Assembly: GCA_037951105.1 (NCBI GenBank)
Contig: JBAMJV010000868.1
Location: 1 to 64,000 of the forward strand
DNA from: Echinarachnius parma
Taxonomy: Eukaryota > Echinodermata > Echinoidea > Clypeasteroida > Echinarachniidae
Direction: 5' to 3'
DNA length: 64,000 bases
Positions 37,201 to 49,200 of this stretch are shown here, one piece after another (the first letter of the stretch is position 1; every line of letters begins with the position of its first letter). The position numbers and the translations under genes are program-made. The notes below the pieces were generated by a model. It ran no database searches and was not told the origin of the DNA. It worked only from the letters and a program-made list of their open reading frames with translations.

Positions 37201-40200
37201 TAGCAGCCAGTTTACGCCCCACCCACATTTAGGGTCCGGAATCGGCGGCGTGATCGACGTGTGATTGACAATACATTGGCTTACGTCATGACGCGTCATC
37301 TACAGACTTTAGTTCATTAGTCCGTTCTTTAGATGACGTCACATTTTGGCGATTTAAAAGGGGCGTTCCCAGGACAATTAGATATTTACTAATTACCCCA
37401 AAATTGATTGATTTCATGAGAAATGACTGCCAAATTCTTTTTCTTCGGGAAAAATCACATATAGAGAGCCGAATTGTGAAAATTAGGCCATCTAGACGCT
37501 GTAGTCCCTTTAATTACCTCAACCACTCTATTAAGGGATGGGTCAGGCGCTACATCAGGAAATAAATGAAGACTACTACAAAACTGTAAAAGAATCATTG
37601 ACAGCCTGATCAAAACATAAGTCAAATATTTTGGGGGAGTCATTTTTCTTACCTCAACCACTCTGACGGATGGGTCAGGCGCTACCTCAGGAAAGTCAGG
37701 GAGCTCAATGTAGCCTATTGCCTTGGCATTGATCATGTGCGACAAGGAGCCGAGCTGGAATTGGTCTCGCTCTGGCAGGGGGAAAAGAAGAAGATTGAAT
37801 CAAAATATGTTCATAAACTTGATCTTGAAGCGACCAATGTCTCTTGCAATTTCATCAACATGTACTATGGGGACAACATCTATTCAAACATACACTTAGT
37901 ATAACAAATATCTTACTTCCAGACCCCAGAATACCTTTTTGTTTTACTTCATCCATAGGCACTAAATGAAGGTGACAACTTTCCCCATTAAACAAGGCAA
38001 ACAAATACATTGTTGAAAAACTATGTAGAAAGACAATTCAAATTTAAAGCCATCCTTTACGAGTTTAGTCAGTAAAAAGAAACAGCAGACATTGATGGAC
38101 ATGTCTCTAATGGAAAGAAGATCATTTGTACAATTATTTCTTCTATGATATTACATTTGAAAATAAATAATTTAAATGAATAAATAAATACTGATAAATA
38201 ATGTTAAATAAATTAATAAATTAACAAATAGATCAATCCATCAATCAAAATTAAATCAAATCCAATTGAAATATTGACTATTTACCCTTGAAGACAGATT
38301 CAATAACTGGGGCAGGTTTGGTAGCCAGCACAATCTTCTTGGCATGCTTGTGGAAAGTGGACGACTTGTCTCCGGTCGGGAGGAGAAGATGCTTGAAGAA
38401 ACGAGCTCGGTCCCGAATGTCATAATTCTGATCATACTTAGCTAGATTCAGCACATACTGAAGCAACAGTTTGGTCTGTGGTAAGAAAGAAAGAAAAGGC
38501 GTTGTTAATAATTTTAGAGTTTAAACATTTCTTTATCCAGAAGAACTCTTCCTTGCTTGTTTTCCAACTTAGTCAAATAAGCCATTGGTTATGAAATTGT
38601 TTTCTTTAATCTAAAGCATGATGACATGTATGAACAGATGGACAGATGAATGTAATAACAAAAGAACATAGGTACAAACAAACAAACGAACAAAAAAACA
38701 GATGAACCAACCCTCTAACAAACCCACCAACTAAAAAACTAACAAACGTAAGAATGAAGAATGGATGAATGAATGAATGAATGAATGAATGAATGAATGA
38801 ATGAATGAATGAAGGAAGGAAGGAAGGAAGGAAGGAAGGAAGGAAGGAAGGAAGGAAGGAAGGAAGGAAGGAAGGAAGGAAGGAAGGAAGGAAGGAAGGA
38901 AGGAAGGAAGGAAGGAAGGAATAAAAACAGACACAATCAAGGGTAACTAGAAATTGCGCGCTCGGCGGGTCGCGCAGCCGAGCACATGTATCCCCCGAAC
39001 CAATTGCATTGCACTTTTGTGGGTTGTAATATTGTGAACTGAACAAGTTTGGTGGTGTACGTTGTTCTACTAGGCTGGCAGTAGCCTTTGGGCAAGGCCT
39101 CGCGCGCTGTTTGTCCTCCGAGCAGGGTCTGATTAATAGACAAGGCGATGTGCGCTTACAGCAGTGATCGCTGGACTGAGCCTGTCACAAGGTAATCTTA
39201 ACTATTTCTTTATATCATGGTTACCATGGCAACCATGAATCCGCCCCACACCAAAATCAATAGGCTTCATCCTCTTTCCTTAATACACCTTCATACCAAA
39301 TAAGAAAATGATCGGACAAGAACTCGGACCTGTAGAGCGTTCACATGGTAATCTTAACTATTTCTTTATATCATGGTTATCATGGTTACCATGGCAACCA
39401 GGACTCCGCCCCACACCAAAATCAATAGGCTTCATCCTCTTTCCTTAATACACCTTCATACCAAATTAGAAAATGATCAGACAAGAACTCGGATCTATAG
39501 AGCGTTCACAAGGTAATCTTAACTATTTCTTTATATCATGGTTACCATGGCAACCAGGACTCCGCCCCACACCAAAATCAAAAGGCTTCATCCTCTTTCC
39601 TTAATACACCTTCATACCAAATTAGAAAATGATCGGACAAGAACTCGGACCTGTAGAGCGTTCACAAGGTAATCTTAACTATTTCTTTATATCATGGTTA
39701 CCATGGCAACCAGGACTCCGCCCCACACCAAAATCTAAAGGCTTCATCCTCTTTCCTTAAGACACCTTCATACCAAATTAGAAAATGATCAGACAAGAAC
39801 TCGGACCTGTAGAGCGTTCACAAGGTAATATTAACTATTTATTTATATCATGGTTACCATGGCAACCAGGACCGCGCCCCACACCAAAATCAATAGGCTT
39901 CATCCTCTTTCCTTAATACACCTTCATACCAAATTAGAAAATGATCGGACAAGAACTCGGACCTGTAGAGCGTTCACAAGGTAATCTTAACTATTTCTTT
40001 ATATCATGGTTACCATGGCAACCAGGGCTCCGCCCCACACCAAAATCAATAGGCTTCATCCTCTTTCCTTAATACACCTTCATACCAAATTAGAAAATGA
40101 TCGGACAAGAACTCGGACCTGTAGAGCGTTCACAAGGTAATCTTAACTATTTCTTTATATCATGGTTACCATGGCAACCAGGACTCCGCCCCACACCAAA

Positions 40201-43200
40201 ATCAATAGGCTTCATCCTCTTTCCTTAATACACCTTCATACCAAATTAGAAAATGATCGGACAAGAACTCGGACCTGTAGAGCGTTCACAAGGTAATCTT
40301 AACTATTTCTTTATATCATGGTTACCATGGCAACCAGGACTCCGCCCCACACCAAAATCAATAGGCTTCATCCTCTTTCCTTAATACACCTTCATACCAA
40401 ATTAAAAAATGATCGGACAAGAACTCGGACCTGTAGAGCGTTCACAAGGTAATCTTAACTATTTCTTTATATCATGGTTACCATGGCAACCAGGACTCCG
40501 CCCCACACCAAAATCAATAGGCTTCATCCTCTTTCCTTAATACACCTTCATACCAAATTAGAAAATGATCGGACAAGAACTCGGACCTGTAGAGCGTTCA
40601 CAAGAAAATCTCTGCGGCGGACGCGGCGGCGGCGGCGCGACGAGGCCAAATCCATAGTATCCCCCGAAGTGGTTCGGGGGATACAATAAGTAAGAAGAAA
40701 CACATGAACAATTGGATCATAGCATACCTGCTTTGCGTTGGTCAGGTAGAGTTTAGCAGCCAGGTTTAGAATCTGCAGCTTGACAATGTCCTCTTCGTTG
40801 ATGAATCCTTTGGCCATCCGACGCAAGACGTCAGGAGCCATTTTGGGCACACTGTCGGAGTACTCGCCGATCAGCCATAAGATGCTTGCCCGGGCCATGG
40901 GAACCTGTAATACAGATATGAGATTTTTTGAAATATATGTAATAAAGGTTTTACATTGCAAAAATAAGTTCATTCACTCACATTGTAATAATGATTCAAC
41001 AATCACTTTGAAAACCAAATTATTTCAAAATCTTGATGCACAGCAATTTTGTTTCAAACCAAAGAACATTCTTCAAAACATACACATGGGGCAGGACATT
41101 AGCAGAGAAATAATGAGAAATAAGTGAATTGTTATGTACAAAAGCTATGGCCAGTTGCTTGTGAATGATAAAACAATTGGTAGCAATTTCGAAAGGACCA
41201 CTAATTTCTACATGACATTCAAATAGGCATACCTCTTCTTTTTCTTGCCCTAATCTGATAAAATAGTCACTGATTATTCCTCTCATCCTTCTCATTCTGT
41301 TAGACCATGAAGTCAATCTGGCCTGGAATTTCCCTTTAATTTGTAAAATAATGTGTGCTTACTGTTATAGCATCAGCTAGCTTAGTCATGTGGCGGATGA
41401 TCTCCTTGTGGCCTTGTGGGTTCATCTGGAGCAGCTTTCGAATCACGACAACGCTCTCTGCCACAACAGCTTCTGCAAATGGTAAACAAGCAAATAACAA
41501 ATATAAGTGATAACGAACGTAAAACCAAACTTGAATTGCGATAATGCAATTTGCATAGATCTTTTATTGTTAATTCTCTTGTCTTTTTCTTTTCTTGGGA
41601 TTGACATGCCTGATGTAGAAGATTTGAAACAATCACTAAAACAATAAACACCTCTTCCAAGTGGTTAATTAGAGAGATATATCTCTAAAAAATTACAAGA
41701 CTGGCTAATTTATCAATATATGCAATGACAACAATAATTAAAAACAGCTTTTAACAGTTTCTAAGATCTGTACAGGCCAGTACATGCAAGTGTACATTTT
41801 GAACTCCCTGGTGAGCATACAGCCAATGGATGACAAAAGAGGCTACATCAGGCTAATATGGCAGATTTACCAAACTTCCTGGGTTAGGAACAGCAAATGT
41901 TGTAAAGGTATCTTACTGAAGGGCAAAAGTATACTTGATGCGAGTTGAACCCTGCTACCTTCACATTGAAGGACAAAGAGCTCTGAACCACAACACTTTC
42001 ACATATTGGTTAGAAGTATTTGAACTTACCATCCCTGTTTGACATGAGTCCCATGAGCCCATTCATGCAGGATTCAGTCACCTCCTCGATGTTGCTGGCA
42101 CACCGCCCGATGGCCTGGATCGTGGCTGCAACAAACTCCTTGTCCGAACTTGTCACATACGTCTATAAACAAAAAAGAAAGTAGTTTTTTTTCCAACTCA
42201 ACTAAAAGATCACTAATTAAGTTATGACTGCACACCGCCCAATGGTCTTGATCGTGGCTGCAACAAACTCCTTGTCGGAACTTGCATACGTCTTGGAACA
42301 AAAACAAAACTGTGTTTATTAATTAAGAGAAGGTTACAAGATCATTAATATAGAGATTTTTTCCCAACACCAGATATTTTTAACCTCATTTGTATCATTT
42401 AACACTTAAAGGGGTAGTTTAGTTTTGGTAAGGCTGAACTTTAGTAACCAAACCTGGACAATAACCTTAAACACTAATAGTAATAACTCCACTATGCTCG
42501 AAAAGTATACAAACTTGCAAAATGACTAAGTAAAAAGCATGTTATCATTCAAAAAGAGCCATTTTGATCACGAGAGGGCGCTTTTTTAAAGGCGTCAGTT
42601 TCAACCATTTTCCATACACAATAATGCATGTGATGTTTTATTACCAGACTGATTTTATAGAGAGAACATCAACAACTACTTAAATAACACTTTCGAAATT
42701 TTTTGAAAAGGTGGAAGCATTTTTTGAATTTTTCAAAAAAAACGTTAATTATTTGGGCCCCAAATAATTATAAGATCAGATACATTTATTGATATTTCAG
42801 CCGTTTGTGGGCCGATTTCGACCAAATAAAGTTTATTCTGCCATTAAAATTGCATGTTCTTTCAAATTTGACACTCAGTTTTTAATTACCTCACAAAAAA
42901 ATTGCGATGTGCAGCGCCCTCTCTACCAAAACTAAACTACCCCTTTAACGTGCCAGAGATTGTAATGCTATATGGCATTTGTGTGTAACTTTGGGGAGGT
43001 CCTCACCTGGAATTCCCTTAGGATGGTTGAGATGCTGGTGCCGCTGGCGATGTTGGTCATGATCTCCAGCTTGAGCAGCCGGATGTGGGTGGCGTCGCTC
43101 GACCGCACGAAGAAACTCTTCAGGAAAGGCTCAAACATGCCGCGTCGATGGGCGCTCATGGTAGCAACGTTACTCAGGACGACTGTTTGAACTTCCCTAA

Positions 43201-46200
43201 TGAAAACAAGAGAATAAAAGTAAAAGTTTTGAACATTTAGAATAGGTCATTTACAGCAGGACATTTTTAATTGTATATATCCAGTAAAGGCTTACACATA
43301 CCGCACCAATCCTATCTCAGTGCGGGCCTTTTTTTCTTTTCTTTTTTTGTCTAGAAAAATTGACTTGGCTTCACCATCAGTAATGCCCTGAAACAACAAG
43401 ATGATAAACTAAAACTAGATGGATCTTCGACTGCGCGCAGTCGAAAATTATTTTTTGGGGGCACTTTGTTTTAGAAAATTCATTTTTTGATGATGAAAAT
43501 GTAACGCTATGGCAACCATTTACCACTCACATTGTGCGTAAGAAAATTGCGCATCTATTACCGTTTGAATGATCAAAATCGGTGAAATACTTTTTGAGAT
43601 ATATGAAAAAATGCAAGCCCTGTGACCTTGACCTCATGACCCCTAAAATCTAATCAGATCATTGTCACCCCAATATGTACACTCATACCAAGTTTGAAAT
43701 TGATCCATCACCCGGTTCTTGAGATATTGCGATAACGGAAACGGGACGGTTGGACGTACGGACGGACGGACAACCCGAAAACATAATGCCTCCGGCCACT
43801 TCGTTGGCGGAGGCATAAAAACTAAGTAATTTAATTTCCTGATTGGTTTATAGCTACTATCATTTTTATTCAAATTTCAGAGTCATAAGTGATTAGTATT
43901 TTAATTTGACTTGCTGATTTGTTAGTTATTATCAATTTAATTCAACTTTCTGATTTGTTCGCTATTATTATTTTCTCAAACATATGAATATGAATGAAAA
44001 AGAGCAAAGAAAATGGGATTCCAACGGGATCATTATTTTCTATCAGCTTTCTACTTGGTTACTGGTTAGTTAATCTCAAATTCATATTATTCCATAAAAT
44101 AGTTTTCGTGTGCATCAATAAGGAAATCTTCATACCTGTGACTTCTCAACAACCTGACGAGAGGCTTGGCAATAATGCCAACTTCATTTTTGGGAGCAAG
44201 GTGGTGAAACAGCTGAGCTACTGCCATGACAACCTGCCAAAACAAACAAAGACATATTGTGTGAAGGTTGATGAGAAAGACAAACCGCATTGCCATTAAC
44301 ATGGGATATTCAAAGCATTATTTTCATCTTAGCAGACAACAGTATCACCATCACCCTCCTCATAATTCTCATCCTCATCATCATCTTCATCATCAACATC
44401 ATCATCATCACAATCACCACCATAATCCTGTTTATTCTCATCATCATCACCATGATTAAATGTCATTATCATCATCAATCTCATCATCTTCATAGCCACC
44501 ATCATCATCAACATCATCACCATCACCACCATAATCCTGCTCATCATTCTCAACATGATCACAATCTTTAACTGTCATCATCAATCGTATCACCACCATC
44601 CTCATGATCATCTTCTTTATCATCATCACCATCATCATTAGCAGCAACAGCAGCAGCATCATTAACATTGTCAAGCTTTCCTACTGTGCTGTGCATGAGT
44701 AACCTGAGATCAGAATCCATGATGAATGGCTTCTTCTTCTACACCGCCTCTTTCTCCTCATCCTCATCCTCCTTCTCCACATCAACATCACCAACCTCAA
44801 CATATTATCACCGTCATAATCAACATAACTTTCTTTAACATAATCCTCAGCATCAACACCACTTTCTTCATCACCATCACCCATCACCCATCACCCATCA
44901 CCCATCACCCATCACCCATCACCCATCACCCATCACCCATCACCCATCACCCATCACCCATCACCCATCACCCATCACCCATCACCCATCACCCATCACC
45001 CATCACCCATCACCCATCACCCATCACCCATCACCCATCACCCATCACCCATCACCCATCACCCATCACCCATCACCAATCACCCATCACCCATCACCCA
45101 TCACCCATCACCCATCACCCATCACCCATCACCCATCACCCATCACCCATCACCCATCACCCATCACCCATCACCCATCACCCATCACCCATCACCCATC
45201 ACCCACCCACCACCACCACCACCACCACCACCACCACCACCACCACCACCACCACCACCACCACCACCACCACCACCACCACCACCACCACCACCACCAC
45301 CACCACCACCACCACCACCACCACCACCACCACCACCACCACCACCACCATCATCATCACAATCATCATCATGACTTTGTTATCTTACCGATGCGTTCCT
45401 GCTCTGGAGAAGAGGTTTGACGCTGCGCAGGAGCAACCTGAGATCAGAATCCATGATGTATGGTTTCTTCTTCTCCACTTTCTCTTTCTCTTCGTCGTCC
45501 TCGTCCTCGTCCTCCGTGCTGTGCTCTGACTCGTAGAATGATTGGTCCTTCTCTTCCTGTATCATGTCCTAATATGCGGGAAGGGATAGAAAATTTGTGG
45601 TTATAAGATTATCTCTTTTTTGCATTGTGTCTTTAATTTGCAAGAATAGTTAAGAAAGCTGTGAAAATAAGATAATATACCTATAAAAATGCGTTCTTCA
45701 AATCAGTGATGGACTGGTTCTTTCTCTGCTTCATAACATTTTCATTGTTACAAACCTACACCTATAAAGGATTGTGTTGCTAACGTTGCTAGAATACGAA
45801 TGAGCTGTATTTATCAAAAACAAGCCTTTCTTCTTGATTGGCTTATGCTTGGTATAAAGCTCACTATCATCACCACTCTTTACATCAGCAGCCATTCACC
45901 ACATAGTGGTAGTGACAATTATAACCTCATCTCAAAGCAAAAGCCCATCAAATGAAATTACTCTTCTAATAGAAGCATACGGCCAAATGAGTACATTAGT
46001 AATGTTTAGTTCACTTCAATACACTTCAATTCCAATCTGGTAATCCATTCCACCTTTGAGCATTGACTAGAACAATTCATTGTTAGTACTCACAGCTTTG
46101 TTTGGGTCCAAGAATTGTGTCCTGGAATATCTGGTGAGCATGTTGATGATGACGACCTGTCCCCACTCCTCCACATCGATCAGCAGGTTGCACAGCTTGC

Positions 46201-49200
46201 GGAAATTCTTGTGGATTAGGTCGATCCTCTCTGGACATACTTCTTCAAATGCCATGACAGTGCTGCCAGCAACAAGCTATGAAACAATAGAAAAACTATT
46301 AAAGGGATTTAGTAACTTTGTTGACAAGTGCAAAAAGTGATGAGTGGTTGATACAATGCATATTGTTGTTATTCGATATGTCCACTGGGTGTTGTGTGAA
46401 AATTTCATGTTAAATGGACGTTATGTGGCCGAGTAATGAGCAGAAATGCAAAGTGATATTTACTAACTCATTGCACTCATTTTGTACACAGTTTTCGTGG
46501 TCCAGTGGATAATTTAACATCTGAACACTTCAATCGTAAATATCTTTTTAACAAAAAGGGAAATTCAAAAATCTGAAACCTATTTCATGATTCTATTGGT
46601 AATACATAAGATTTATGGAGTTGGACAATGTTACTAGATTCCTTTTTGAATATTTAAAAAAATGATGCTGTCTAGAGTAGACTAGTCTCCAAACCCGATG
46701 CAAGGACTTAGTATTCATAAAATATATTTAAATGTTTTCTGAACTTTGCTCTAAAAGACTTGTACTTACAGTGGTCTTGTCTGCCAGGAGTTTCTCAATG
46801 ACTTCTACTAGTTGGTCTTTCTGTTCAATGTCCATGCTGGAAAAAGGAGAGGTAAATTATGATCAAAAGAATGTCTCAGATAGATGGACGCTCTTGTCAG
46901 TGGCATAGTGCGGTGTGGTCTGACTGATTGGGGGAGGGGGCTTTGTTGACATGTGCAAAAAGTGATGAATGGTTGATGCAATGTATATTGTTGTTATCTC
47001 ATATGTCCACAGGGTATTGTGTGAAAATTTCAAGTCAAATGGACATTGTATGGCCAAGTAATGAGCGAAAATGCAAAGTGATATTCAGTAACTCACTGCA
47101 CTCACTTTGTACACAGAAGAAAAACTCGCCCGGAGTTTCTCTTATCTGAATACTTCAATCATACATATCTTTCTAACGAAAGGGAAATTTGAAAAAACAA
47201 AACCTGTCCCATGATTTTATTGTTAATACGAATACAACAAGGTATAAGGGAACCGCTAGAATAAAACAATCATTTTGAGGATTTGGACAATGTTACTAAG
47301 TCCCTTTAAGAGCAAACTTATATTTCCTACTAACCCCAACTAGTTTCCTAAAGATAGATACATGGGTATATCATTCATGACATGAAAGCAATTAAAATAC
47401 CATTTCATTACATTTCCTCCTAACATTATGTTGAAGGGGCAAACAAGCGTATTCTCAAAATCGTTTTTATCACTCCACACAAATATTTTGTTTTATATAA
47501 TGACTTTCAGGCTTTCTTTCTTTCAATATCTTTATTTCATTAACCTATTAAGGACAATAGAGCAGGGTTTAACATGCACTCTCTACAGATCCCAGCGCAA
47601 GTATTTTCTGGACAAATTTATTTTTAAACCAAAGAACATTCTTCAAATAATATATGTGGGGCAGCATAACTTTAGCAGAGAAATAATGAGAAATAAGTGA
47701 ATTGTTATGTACAAAAGCTATGGCCAGTTGCTTGTGAATGATAAAACAATTGGTGGCAATTTCGAATGGATGACTAATTTCTACATGACATTAAAATAGG
47801 CATACCTCTTCTTTTTCTTGCCTTAATCTGATAAAATAGTCACTGATTATTCCTCTCATCCTTCTCATTCTGTTAGAACATAAGTCAATCTCGCCTGGAA
47901 TTCCCCTTTAATGTAACATGACTTTTGCTTGTACTGTAATAGCATCAGCTAGCTTCGTCAAGTGGCGGATGATCTCAAGTCCTGAATGGGTCAAGATTTG
48001 TGTATACTTACTTGTACAGTTTAGGGATGGCATGAGCGGCAGTTTTGCGGACGTAGGGAGACATGTCATTGACGCTTTCTTTGATGGCCAGCATCATAAT
48101 GGGAACTATCATGTGGACTCTGATACTGGACAGCACACGCAGGGCGGACGCACGGATCAGCTGATTAGGGTCCTGCAATGTATACAGAAAAAAATCCAAT
48201 TAGGTAGAATAGATACAAATATAGTGGCTGGCTGATAAAACTGAAAGGACTACCAATAACAAAGTTAAAAAGTTAAATTTCTGAATATTTGAAATAATGT
48301 AAATTAAATGTCCTGTTACTGTATGTGAAAGTTCCCTACAATAAGCTCTGATTCTAAAGGTTGCCTAACCATTGATTCATTATGATGTATGTGTTACTGA
48401 ATTTCCTAGTTATATATTTTAAAGAGAATCTGAAATTAAATCTTTTAAACAAAATTTACCTTAAGACCTTTCTGGAATGTACTGATGGAGAGCAGGGCCA
48501 GGTCCTGTTGCTCCTCTGCATATCGGACCAGGTACACATACACCAACTTCTTGATCTGAAATAAAGAACAATAAAGGAAATCATTATTATTTATTTGAAG
48601 GAAAGTACATGTAGATCGTATTCAGTGCATCTGCCTTTATAATTGTATGACAAGTTATTCAATAATTTTGCTCTGTGTGCATTTTAATTACTAAGTACTG
48701 AGTAAGTGAATAAATGAACTAAAAACGAACGAACGAATAAATTAACGAACAATTAATGAATTAATGAATTAATTAGTTAATTAATAATCAATCAATAAAC
48801 CGATAATCAATTTAATTAAATATACTATCATATATTTAGTATGCTACTTTACGTACTTCAATATTTTTGGAGACAACATTCTTGACTACAGCTGCAAAGA
48901 GATCTGAAGCATCTTTTCCTTTGGCTACCATCTGAAGAAAAAACAAATTTGGGTAAGACAAATTATGATCCAAAGAGTGTTTTTAATTAGTAAAAAAATC
49001 TTATTCTTATTATTGTTTTAGGGGGGTAAATATAATGCTTAAATGTCTGTTTATAAGAGATGTGAAATAAAAAATGTATTAAAATTGATTTTAAATTAAT
49101 TCAAAATACTAGGTACCAGTAGAGAAACCCAAATACTTAATTAATCAATTCCCAGTGAGGTCACTAATTCAGTCACAAGGAATGTTGAGGTCTTGAGGAT

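Noticed and set aside
38606-39046. 146-codon minus-strand ORF of FLPS/FIHS repeats
   Set aside because: A translation of the GAAT/GAAG microsatellite in an AP3B intron.
38764-40602. CRISPR-like array
   Set aside because: The regular repeats are head-to-tail without unique spacers, in an intron of an animal gene.
44726-45529. 267-codon plus-strand ORF with His-Pro-Ser-Ile-Thr and Thr runs
   Set aside because: It is a read-through of the ATCACCC and CAC arrays and overlaps AP3B exon 8 antisense.
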